Shown here: in pieces, positions 6,204 to 12,488 of the stretch
Numbering within the stretch: the first letter of the stretch is position 1
Layout of the letters: the number at the start of each line of letters is the position of its first letter
Source: CAZEIW01 sp964512305
GTDB taxonomy: Bacteria; Pseudomonadota; Gammaproteobacteria; Burkholderiales; Burkholderiaceae_F
DNA: 12,488 nt
Direction of reading: 5' to 3'
Assembly: GCA_964512305.1 (NCBI GenBank)
Contig: CAZEIW010000143.1
Coordinates: 1 to 12,488 of the forward strand
Notes under the pieces: generated by a model
Database searches by the model: none
What the model was told of the DNA's origin: nothing
What the model saw: the letters and a program-made list of their open reading frames with translations, nothing else
Made by a program: the position numbers and the translations under genes

Positions 6204-7208
6204 ATGAACGTTCTCAAGACTCTGGCCGCGATCGCCGCCGCCATGGCGCTGGCCGCGGCGAGCACGACGGCGGCTGCGGCCGACAAGGTGAAGATCGCGA
6301 TGGTCGTCAAGAGCCTGGGCAACGGCTTCTTCGACGCGGCGCACGAAGGCGGCAACGCCGCCGCCAAAGAGCTCGGGGACGTCGAGCTGATCTACACCGG
6401 CCCGACCGCCCCGACCGCCGAAGCGCAGATCGAGGTCATCAGCTCGCTCATCAGCCAGAAGGTCGATGCGCTGGTGATCTCGGCCAATGACAAGGATGCG
6501 CTGGTACCGATCGCCAAGCGCGCGATGCAGCGGGGTATCAAGGTGATCTCGTTCGACAGCGGCATCGCGCCGGCCGGCCGGCTGATGCAGCTGAACCCGT
6601 CGAACAACGCGCTCATCGGCACCAAGCTGGTCGAGATGGCCAGCGACGCGGCCGGCGGCTCCGGCGAGATCGCGATCCTGTCGGCCACCGCCCAGGCGAC
6701 CAACCAGAACATCTGGATCGGCGAGATGAAGAAGGCGCTGGCCAGGCCCGAATTCGCCAAGCTCAAGCTGGTCAACACGGTCTACGGCGACGACCAGTCC
6801 GACAAAAGCTACCGCGAGGCGCTGGGTCTGCTGCGCAGCAACCCGAACCTGAAGGTGATCGTCGCGCCCACGACGGTGGGCATCGTCGCCTCGGCCAAGG
6901 CGGTGGCCGACGAGAAGCTCATCGGCAAGGTCTACGTCACCGGGCTCGGCCTGCCGTCCGAGATGGCTGGCCACGTGAAGAGCGGTGCCGTCAAGACCTT
7001 CGCGATCTGGAACCCGATCGACCTGGGCTACACGGCGACGGAGCTGGCCTACGCCTTCGTCAAGGGCAAGGCGACCGGCAAGCAGGGCGAACAGATTGCC
7101 GTCGGCCGCATGGGCAAGATCACCCTCGAAGGCGACGGCGAGGCGGCGATGGCACCGCCGTTCACCTACGACGCGAGCAACGTCGAGAAGTTCGCCAAGA
7201 TCTTCTGA
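6204..7208 (+). CDS. rhaS: L-rhamnose ABC transporter, periplasmic binding protein
   Basis: A 334-residue periplasmic sugar-binding protein of the RbsB/CUT2 type that should deliver L-rhamnose to the RhaT-P-Q importer. Residues 1 to about 26 form a Sec signal peptide: a lysine, a long alanine-rich hydrophobic core, and AAAA before DKVKIAMV. The mature chain begins with the family's first strand (VKIAMVVKSLGNGFFDAAHEGG). Hinge and sugar-site features such as DALVISANDKDALVPIAKRA and the FDSG segment (IKVISFDSG) follow. GGAG at 6194-6197 supports the ATG at 6204. The name rhaS here is the rhizobial transporter name and does not mean the AraC-type RhaS regulator of E. coli. Rhamnose specificity is inferred from the gene order S-T-P-Q-mutarotase, the same as in the Rhizobium leguminosarum rhamnose operon. 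Confidence 0.9.
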   Translation: MNVLKTLAAIAAAMALAAASTTAAAADKVKIAMVVKSLGNGFFDAAHEGGNAAAKELGDVELIYTGPTAPTAEAQIEVISSLISQKVDALVISANDKDALVPIAKRAMQRGIKVISFDSGIAPAGRLMQLNPSNNALIGTKLVEMASDAAGGSGEIAILSATAQATNQNIWIGEMKKALARPEFAKLKLVNTVYGDDQSDKSYREALGLLRSNPNLKVIVAPTTVGIVASAKAVADEKLIGKVYVTGLGLPSEMAGHVKSGAVKTFAIWNPIDLGYTATELAYAFVKGKATGKQGEQIAVGRMGKITLEGDGEAAMAPPFTYDASNVEKFAKIF

Positions 7209-7221
7209 GGGCGGACCTGCG

Positions 7222-8766
7222 ATGAATGCCCTGGCGCCGGCGCCGGTCGAAGCGGACCCGGCGAGCGGCGCCGCAACGACGCGGCTCGAACTGCGCGGCG
7301 TCGGCAAGCGCTTCGGCGGCGTTCGCGCGCTCGACGGCGTGCGCCTGTCGGTGCGCGGTGGCGAGGTGCTGGCACTGATCGGCGAGAACGGCGCGGGCAA
7401 GTCGACGCTCGTGAAGATCCTGACCGGCATCCACCGGCCCGACGCCGGGGAGATCACGCTGGATGGCCGGCCGCTGTCGTTCGCCAGTCCGCTCGAGGCG
7501 ATGCGCGCCGGCATCACCGCCGTGCACCAAGAGACCGTGATGTTCGACGAGCTGACGGTGGCCGAGAACATCTTCATGGGCCACCACCCGCGCACGGGCG
7601 GCCTGCCGCGCGTCGACTGGCGGCGCATGGAGGCGCAGGCCGGGAAGCTGTTCGAGCGGCTGGAGGTCAAGCTGCCGGTGCGCGCCAAGGTGCGCGACCT
7701 CAGCATCGCGCAGCGCCACTTCATCGAGATCGCCCGCGCACTGTCGCAGGACGCGCGGGTGGTCATCATGGACGAGCCCACGGCAGCGCTCTCGCGCCGC
7801 GAAATCGACGAGCTGTACCGCATCGTCGGGCAGTTGAAGGCGCAGGGTACGGCGGTGATCTTCATCACCCACAAGTTCGACGAGATCTTCGCCGTGGCCG
7901 ACCGCTACACGGTGCTGCGCGACGGTGAGTTCGTCGCCGAGGGCCGCATCGCCGACACCACCGAGCAGCAGCTCATCTCGCTGATGGTCGGCCGCGCCGT
8001 GACGCAGGTCTACCCGAAGCAGGCGGCGCGGATCGACGGAACCGTGCTCGAGGTGCGCGACCTGTCGCACCCGACCGAATTCGACGGCATCAGTTTCACG
8101 CTGCGGCGTGGCGAGATCCTCGGCTTCTACGGCCTGATCGGTGCCGGCCGCTCCGAGCTGATGCAGGCTCTGTTCGGCCTGACCACGCCGAGCCGCGGGA
8201 GCGTGATTCTGGACGGCCGGCCGCTCGCGGCGCGCACACCGTACGAGGCGATCGCCGCCGGCATCGCGTACGTGCCCGAAGACCGCCAACATCAAGGTGC
8301 GCACCTGGGCATGGCGATCGCCGACAACGTCAGCCTGCCGCGGCTGGGCGACTTCGGCTGGCGGCTGCTCGGCAAGAGGCGCGACGAGCTCGCGCTGGCG
8401 CGGCGCTTCTGCGAGCGGCTCGAGCTGAAGGCCGCGAACTTCGGGCAGGCCGTGGCCGAACTGTCGGGCGGCAACCAGCAGAAGGTCGTGCTGGCCAAAT
8501 GGCTCGCCACCAACCCGAAGGTGATCATCATCGACGAGCCCACCAAGGGCATCGACATCGGTTCCAAGGCCGCGGTGCATCACTTCATCAGCGAGCTGGT
8601 GAAACAGGGGCTCGCGGTGATCATGGTGTCCTCCGAACTGCCCGAGGTGGTGGGTATGTCGGACCGCATCATCGTCATGCACCAGGGCCGTGTGCGACGC
8701 GAGTTCGCGCGCGACGAGGCGAGCACGGAGTCGGTGGCGGGGGCTGCGCTGGGAACCGCCGCATGA
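7222..8766 (+). CDS. rhaT: L-rhamnose ABC transporter, ATP-binding protein (two NBDs)
   Basis: A 514-residue fused double ATPase of the CUT2 sugar-import type, acting on the cytoplasmic face of RhaP/RhaQ. NBD1 has Walker A GENGAGKST (54-62), a degenerate signature LSIAQ (160-164), Walker B VVIMDEPTAAL (180-190) and the H-loop ITHK (H217). NBD2 has a modified Walker A GLIGAGRSEL with arginine at the usual lysine position (R310), a normal signature LSGGNQQK (414-421), Walker B KVIIIDEPTKGID (433-445) and SSE in place of the H-loop histidine. This asymmetry is usual in the RbsA/XylG/MglA group, so only one composite ATP site is expected to be fully competent. It starts 13 bp after rhaS, and its stop overlaps the rhaP start as ATGA. 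Confidence 0.93.
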   Translation: MNALAPAPVEADPASGAATTRLELRGVGKRFGGVRALDGVRLSVRGGEVLALIGENGAGKSTLVKILTGIHRPDAGEITLDGRPLSFASPLEAMRAGITAVHQETVMFDELTVAENIFMGHHPRTGGLPRVDWRRMEAQAGKLFERLEVKLPVRAKVRDLSIAQRHFIEIARALSQDARVVIMDEPTAALSRREIDELYRIVGQLKAQGTAVIFITHKFDEIFAVADRYTVLRDGEFVAEGRIADTTEQQLISLMVGRAVTQVYPKQAARIDGTVLEVRDLSHPTEFDGISFTLRRGEILGFYGLIGAGRSELMQALFGLTTPSRGSVILDGRPLAARTPYEAIAAGIAYVPEDRQHQGAHLGMAIADNVSLPRLGDFGWRLLGKRRDELALARRFCERLELKAANFGQAVAELSGGNQQKVVLAKWLATNPKVIIIDEPTKGIDIGSKAAVHHFISELVKQGLAVIMVSSELPEVVGMSDRIIVMHQGRVRREFARDEASTESVAGAALGTAA

Positions 8767-9752
8767 ATGCGACGCCGCTCAAGCTGCGCGAGGTGCAGCT
8801 GGCGATCATCCTGGCGCTGCTCGTGGCCGTCATCGGGATCCGTGCGCCGGTCTTCCTGAGCCTGAAGAGCGTCGACAGCCTGTTCACCGATTCGGCCATT
8901 CTGGTGATGATGGTGCTGGCGCAGATGCTGGTCATCCTGACGCGCGGCGTGGACCTCTCGGTCGCGGCCAACCTCGCGCTGTGCGGCATGGCCGTGGCGC
9001 TGCTGGGCCGGCAGCTGCCCGGCCTGCCGGTGGGCGCGCTGATCCTGGTCGCGATGACGCTCGGTGCTGCGCTTGGCGCCATCAACGGCGCGCTGATCGG
9101 CCTGCTGCGGCTGCCGCCCATCGTGGTCACGCTCGGCAGCATGAGCGTGTTCCGCGGCATGATCTTCGTGCTCTCAGGCGGGGCCTGGGTGTCGTCGCAC
9201 CAGATGACGCCGCAGTTCATCGGCTTCCCGCTCGAGCGCCTGCTCGGCCCGACGCACCTGGTTTGGTGCGCCATCGGCGCCACGCTGCTGGCCTGGTTCG
9301 TGACCCGCCACACCCGCTTCGGGCGCGAGTTGTATGCGATCGGCAATCACCCGGTCTCGGCCGGCTACGTCGGCGTCCCGGTGCGCCGGCGCGTGTTCGC
9401 GGTTTACGCGATCTCGGGCATGGTCGCCGGGCTGTGCGGCTACCTCTGGGTGGCGCGCTACGCGGTCGCCTTCACCGAGATCGCGAACGGCTTCGAGCTG
9501 AACGTGATCGCGGCCTGTGTGATCGGCGGCGTGAGCATCGGCGGCGGCGTCGGTTCGGTGGCCGGGGCGGTGCTGGGCGCGCTCTTCCTGGGCGTGATCA
9601 GCAACGCTTTGCCGGTGGTCCAGGTGTCGCCGTTCTGGCAGAGCGCGATCACCGGCACGGTGATCGTGGTCGCGGTGGTGTTCAACGCCCGCGAGGGCCG
9701 GCGCGCCGGCAAGCAGATCCTGCCGCTGCATGCCGCCCGGGAGGGAACATGA
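8763..9752 (+). CDS. rhaP: L-rhamnose ABC transporter, permease (first)
   Basis: A 329-residue inner-membrane permease of the CUT2/BPD_transp_2 family with about eight to ten hydrophobic segments. The first lies around residues 11-28 (VQLAIILALLVAVIGI). Family marks are LTRGVDLSVAANLALCGM after the second segment, LPPIVVTLGSMSVFRGMIFVL, the cytoplasmic loop GRELYAIGNHPVSAGYVGV that contacts the ATPase, and a glycine-rich CVIGGVSIGGGVGSVAGAVLG near the C-terminus. Its ATG overlaps the rhaT stop, and its own TGA overlaps the next ATG, implying coupled translation of T, P and Q. It is named rhaP for its position directly after rhaT, as in rhizobia; P and Q are not distinguishable by motif alone. 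Confidence 0.88.
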   Translation: MNATPLKLREVQLAIILALLVAVIGIRAPVFLSLKSVDSLFTDSAILVMMVLAQMLVILTRGVDLSVAANLALCGMAVALLGRQLPGLPVGALILVAMTLGAALGAINGALIGLLRLPPIVVTLGSMSVFRGMIFVLSGGAWVSSHQMTPQFIGFPLERLLGPTHLVWCAIGATLLAWFVTRHTRFGRELYAIGNHPVSAGYVGVPVRRRVFAVYAISGMVAGLCGYLWVARYAVAFTEIANGFELNVIAACVIGGVSIGGGVGSVAGAVLGALFLGVISNALPVVQVSPFWQSAITGTVIVVAVVFNAREGRRAGKQILPLHAAREGT

Positions 9753-10747
9753 GCGCCGTCGTCAGGCACCGGATCGAGGACCGGGCGCCGCGCAGCCTCG
9801 GTGCCGTGCTGCGGCGATGGGAGTCCTTGCTCGCCGTGCTGCTGGCGCTGGTGGTCATCGTCGGCGGAAGCCGGCTGAGCGGCTTTCTCGACCCCTACAA
9901 CCTGGCCGACAGCACCTTCAACTTCAGCGAGAAGGCGTTGATCGCGCTGCCAATGGCGCTGCTCATCATCGTGCGCGAGATCGACATCTCGGTATCGGGC
10001 ATTCTCGCCGTGTCCTCGGTCGCCATGGGTTTCGCCAACACGCTGGGGGTCCCGGCTCCGGGGCTGGCGCTGATCGGCATCGCGGTCGGCGCGCTGTGCG
10101 GCACGCTGAACGGCCTGCTGGTGACGCGCTTCGCGATCCCGTCGATCGTCGTCACGATCGGCACGATGTCGCTGTTCCGCGGCATCGCCCAGGTCGTGCT
10201 CGGGGACCAGGCCTACACGGGCTATCCGGCGGCGTTGGGGGACTGGGGGCAGGGCTACTTCTTCGGCGCGATCCCGCGCTCGTTCGTGATCCTGCTCGTC
10301 TTCGCGGCGCTGTTCGCAACCGGCCTGCACGCCAGCACGTTCGGCCGGCGCATCTTCGCCATCGGCTCGAACCCGACGGCCGCGCGCTTCTCCGGCATCG
10401 CGGTCGATCGCTACCGATTCGCGCTGTTCGTGCTGACCGGTGCCATGGCGGGGCTCGCGGCGGTCCTGCTGACGGGCCGCATTGGGAGCACCCGCCCCAA
10501 CATCGCCCTGGGCTGGGAACTCGAAGCGATCACGATGGTGATCCTGGGCGGCGTGAGCATCGCCGGCGGCAGCGGCACGATCGCCGGTGTGATGCTCGCC
10601 GTTCTGACGCTGGGCATGGTGACCTACGGGCTGGGCCTGGCCAACGTGCCGGGCATCCTGATGACGATCGTGATCGGGTCGCTGCTGCTCGTCACCATCA
10701 CCGTGCCGGTCTTGCTGCGCGGCGGCACGTCCGCCAGGAGGCATTGA
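9749..10747 (+). CDS. rhaQ: L-rhamnose ABC transporter, permease (second)
   Basis: A 332-residue CUT2-type permease, homologous to but diverged from the preceding one, so the pore is probably a P/Q heterodimer. After a charged N-terminus of about 25 residues the first membrane segment is SLLAVLLALVVIVGG. IVREIDISVSGILAVSSVAMG, IPSIVVTIGTMSLFRGIAQVV, the ATPase-contact loop GRRIFAIGSNPTAARFSGI and ILGGVSIAGGSGTIAGVML follow in family order. The start overlaps the rhaP stop by four bases; GGGAGG lies a few bases upstream. AGGAGG near its 3' end serves as the ribosome binding site of rhaM. Confidence 0.88.
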   Translation: MSAVVRHRIEDRAPRSLGAVLRRWESLLAVLLALVVIVGGSRLSGFLDPYNLADSTFNFSEKALIALPMALLIIVREIDISVSGILAVSSVAMGFANTLGVPAPGLALIGIAVGALCGTLNGLLVTRFAIPSIVVTIGTMSLFRGIAQVVLGDQAYTGYPAALGDWGQGYFFGAIPRSFVILLVFAALFATGLHASTFGRRIFAIGSNPTAARFSGIAVDRYRFALFVLTGAMAGLAAVLLTGRIGSTRPNIALGWELEAITMVILGGVSIAGGSGTIAGVMLAVLTLGMVTYGLGLANVPGILMTIVIGSLLLVTITVPVLLRGGTSARRH

Positions 10748-10750
10748 AAG

Positions 10751-11065
10751 ATGGAACAGATCGCGTTCAAGATGTTCCTGAAGCCCGGGATGGCGGACGA
10801 GTATCGGCTTCGCCACGATCGCATCTGGCCGGAGTTGCTCGGCCTGCTGCGCGACGCCGGCATCAGCGACTACAGCATCTTTCTCGACGACGCGACCCAC
10901 ACCCTTTTCTCGGTGCTGCGGCGCACCTCCGGTCACCGCATGGACGCCTTGCCGCAGGCGGAGGTGATGCAGCGCTGGTGGCGCCACATGGGCGACATCA
11001 TGGAGACCAACGCCGACGGTTCGCCGCGCCAGCAGCCGCTGCGGCGGATGTTTCACATGGGGTGA
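10751..11065 (+). CDS. rhaM: L-rhamnose mutarotase
   Basis: A 104-residue cytosolic enzyme, exactly the length of E. coli RhaM (RhaU in Rhizobium), that interconverts alpha and beta L-rhamnopyranose so imported sugar is supplied in the anomer used by the dehydrogenase. The active-site residues expected from E. coli are present at the same numbers: Y18 and H22 in EYRLRHDRIWPEL, and the tryptophan pair W76-W77 in QRWWRHM. It begins three bases after the rhaQ stop with a strong AGGAGG site about nine bases upstream. Because mutarotases of this family are strongly tied to rhamnose operons, this gene independently supports the assignment of the cluster. Confidence 0.94.
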   Translation: MEQIAFKMFLKPGMADEYRLRHDRIWPELLGLLRDAGISDYSIFLDDATHTLFSVLRRTSGHRMDALPQAEVMQRWWRHMGDIMETNADGSPRQQPLRRMFHMG

Positions 11066-11073
11066 TGCTGAAA

Positions 11074-11964
11074 ATGCCGATTCATCGTGTTGTCGACAAC
11101 CGCGTTTTCATCCTCGGTCTGGATGACCTTTACAGGGATCGGATGCAGAGACATGAGCGCGAAGAACTCCTCGCTTGCGCCAGGAAAGTGTCAGCGACAT
11201 TGAAGACAGCGCCCGCCAACGTGCCGATCGAGGGGTACTACGCCGAAGACGATCTCTTGACCGAATACTTCCGCCTCGTCCGGGCCCTGCAAGCGGTCGA
11301 CAAAGACCGGACTTCCGAAGTCGAACACTTGCAGGAGTTTCGGCGCCTCGATGAGGTGACCAGCGCGCCGATCTTCGGGTCCGCGGTACGTGAGGGCAGG
11401 ACGCTGTTGGCAAAAGGAAGGGACCCCTTGTCGACGGCACTAGTGCAAACGGCCCCTGGCTGGGCCCTCGAGCGGTTGGTCGTACTGGCCTGCGATCTAG
11501 CGCGGGAGACCGACGACATTTCACTCGTCGGCGTGGCCGCTATGACGAAAGATGCCGTGGCTATCGCCGCCGTTCGGGAGTCCGTGGTCCTTTACGCCGA
11601 AGATGCGTTCGGAGGGCTTCCACCCAAGCAGGAACTGTTCGAATGGAGGGTCGATCAAGACCTGTGCGCCCGCGCGAAGCGCTTTATCGAGGCCTTCCGA
11701 CAACTGTTTGGAGACAGCCTGCCCGAACCGGTCCCGGAAAACGCTCAGCGCTACTGGCAGGCTTTTCAGGGAACGCAAATACATGGACGTTGCGTTTGTC
11801 TGGGTTGGAACGATTTCACCAAGCCCCAGTACTACCACTGGGCCATCCGCCGGGGCGAGGACGACTTCGAAGTGCATGAGTTCTGGAGTCCCGAGCGTTG
11901 GACGACGGATCGATATCGCCAAAATCTGATGAGGGAATTAGCGGCGCGCCACAAGCGTCACTAG
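11074..11964 (+). CDS. Unrecognised protein, lower-GC gene
   Basis: A predicted soluble protein of 296 residues with no signal peptide and no membrane segment. I do not recognise a family. It is rich in charged residues, begins MPIHRVVDNRVFILGLDDLYRD, has a helical-looking middle (EYFRLVRALQAVDKDRTSEV) and ends in a Trp/Tyr-rich part (TKPQYYHWAIRRGEDDFEVH, then FWSPERW). The start is uncertain. An in-frame ATG at 11065 overlaps the rhaM stop (TGATG), but the GGGGTGA stretch at 11059-11065 sits at better distance for the ATG at 11074, which I chose. Base composition differs from all its neighbours: two hand-counted 60-base lines gave about 58% (11281-11340) and 48% GC (11761-11820) against about 77% in rhaP (9001-9060), and codons such as ATA and CTA appear. 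This suggests later acquisition. A role in rhamnose use is not indicated by anything but position. Confidence 0.75.
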   Translation: MPIHRVVDNRVFILGLDDLYRDRMQRHEREELLACARKVSATLKTAPANVPIEGYYAEDDLLTEYFRLVRALQAVDKDRTSEVEHLQEFRRLDEVTSAPIFGSAVREGRTLLAKGRDPLSTALVQTAPGWALERLVVLACDLARETDDISLVGVAAMTKDAVAIAAVRESVVLYAEDAFGGLPPKQELFEWRVDQDLCARAKRFIEAFRQLFGDSLPEPVPENAQRYWQAFQGTQIHGRCVCLGWNDFTKPQYYHWAIRRGEDDFEVHEFWSPERWTTDRYRQNLMRELAARHKRH

Positions 11965-11982
11965 CAGGCCGTTGAAGTCAGC

Positions 11983-12488
11983 TCAGGCGAAGTGCCTTCG
12001 CATGAAACCAAGGCTGTCGCGCAGGAAAGCCTCCAGGTCCTTCGGATTGTCGTGCTCGAGCACGAACAGGTCGGTGTGCGCTCGAAGCATCGGTGTCAGC
12101 TCGTCCCAAGGCACGACCCCGCGTCCGAGTGTCGTCCAACCATCCTCGTCGCTCGCCTCGCCCTCCCGCGCCAGTTCCTTCACGTGCGCGGCCGCGAGGC
12201 GTCCACCCTCGCGCGCGATCCACGCGGCCGCATCCTGGCCCGAGCGCACCAGCCAGCCGACATCGACTTCCCAGCCCAGGTCCTGCGGTGCGGCGGCGTC
12301 GAACAGCCACGCAAGACCGGCGCGGTCCCCGTAGGTCAGGAAATCCCAATCGTGGTTGTGATACGCGAACCGGATGCCGTCCGCAGCGAACCTGCGGCCG
12401 ATGAGCGCCAGCCGCTGACCCATCGCATGCCATCCCTCCGGGCTGCGCGGCCGGTCACCCCAGCCGAGGAACGGCATCACGACCAGCG
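11983..12488 (-). CDS. Sugar phosphate isomerase/epimerase-like TIM barrel, C-terminal part
   Basis: The C-terminal 168 codons of a xylose-isomerase-like TIM-barrel protein; the gene enters from beyond the right edge and ends at a TGA (11983-11985). Typical metal-site segments appear in order: FAYHNHDWDF, WEVDVGWL, AAHVKEL and LFVLEHDNPKD. These match the IolE/hydroxypyruvate isomerase-like group of sugar isomerases and epimerases (COG1082 type). It converges on the low-GC gene with 18 bp between the stops and has the high GC and codon bias of the operon. The substrate cannot be set. It may belong to a second sugar gene set to the right rather than to the rhamnose pathway, which is complete without it. 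Confidence 0.82.
   Translation of the reverse strand, partial: LVVMPFLGWGDRPRSPEGWHAMGQRLALIGRRFAADGIRFAYHNHDWDFLTYGDRAGLAWLFDAAAPQDLGWEVDVGWLVRSGQDAAAWIAREGGRLAAAHVKELAREGEASDEDGWTTLGRGVVPWDELTPMLRAHTDLFVLEHDNPKDLEAFLRDSLGFMRRHFA

Noticed and set aside
6141..8682. Long - strand open frames (577 and 506 codons) opposite rhaS and rhaT
   Set aside because: Shadow frames of strongly GC3-biased genes. They have low-complexity composition, no recognisable domain and no ribosome binding site in keeping with a real gene.
7375..8760. Degenerate ATPase motifs in rhaT (LSIAQ, GAGRSEL, missing H-loop histidine in NBD2) as a sign of an inactive gene
   Set aside because: This asymmetry is normal in RbsA/XylG-type sugar import ATPases; the remaining motifs are intact.
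9458..11056. 532-codon - strand open frame opposite rhaP, rhaQ and rhaM
   Set aside because: It spans three real genes in antisense and is rich in Arg, His, Asp, Ala and Gln in repeats that mirror hydrophobic codons. No independent support.
11965..11982. Possible bidirectional terminator between the convergent 3' ends
   Set aside because: The 18 bp gap has no clear stem followed by a T-run in either direction; termination may be Rho-dependent or lie inside the flanking genes.

Overview
The window is very GC-rich: hand-counted lines in the transporter genes reach about 77% GC, with strong G/C preference at third codon positions. It is tightly packed with bacterial genes. Codon bias, gene content and the pairing of a LysR regulator with a CUT2-type sugar ABC transporter suggest a proteobacterium, most likely a betaproteobacterium of the Burkholderiales. 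That placement is inference, because no rRNA or other marker gene is present.

Layout. (1) Positions 2-505 hold the 3' end of an aldo/keto reductase on the + strand. (2) A LysR-type regulator on the - strand (442-1488) converges on it and overlaps it by 64 bp. (3) The 119 bp divergent region 1489-1607 contains a perfect inverted repeat, CATTCC-N5-GGAATG, and a second 14 bp palindrome. (4) From 1608 to 11065 ten + strand genes lie almost end to end (gaps of 3-50 bp, three ATGA overlaps) and look like one operon. The order is 2,4-diketo-3-deoxy-L-rhamnonate hydrolase, 2-keto-3-deoxy-L-rhamnonate 4-dehydrogenase, L-rhamnonate dehydratase, L-rhamnose 1-dehydrogenase, L-rhamnono-lactonase, rhaS, rhaT, rhaP, rhaQ and rhaM. 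(5) A gene of unknown function with clearly lower GC (11074-11964) follows the mutarotase. (6) A sugar phosphate isomerase/epimerase-like gene on the - strand (11983-12488) runs off the right edge.

How the genes work together. RhaS captures L-rhamnose in the periplasm and RhaT/RhaP/RhaQ import it with ATP. RhaM interconverts the anomers. The five enzymes then oxidise the sugar without phosphorylation: rhamnose, rhamnono-lactone, rhamnonate, 2-keto-3-deoxyrhamnonate, 2,4-diketo-3-deoxyrhamnonate, then pyruvate plus L-lactate. This is the hydrolase branch (LRA1-2-3-5-6) of the non-phosphorylative L-rhamnose pathway. No aldolase (LRA4) and no kinase/isomerase route (RhaA/RhaB/RhaD) is present. 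The strongest anchor is the dehydratase, which resembles E. coli RhmD along its whole length. The dehydrogenase (resembling Azotobacter LRA1) and the mutarotase (same length and key residues as E. coli RhaM) support it.

I do not see a wholly new system. The points most worth following are a LysR-type protein as likely rhamnose regulator with a visible candidate operator, the unrecognised low-GC gene at the operon's 3' end, and the LysR gene's extended C-terminal tail running antisense into the reductase gene.
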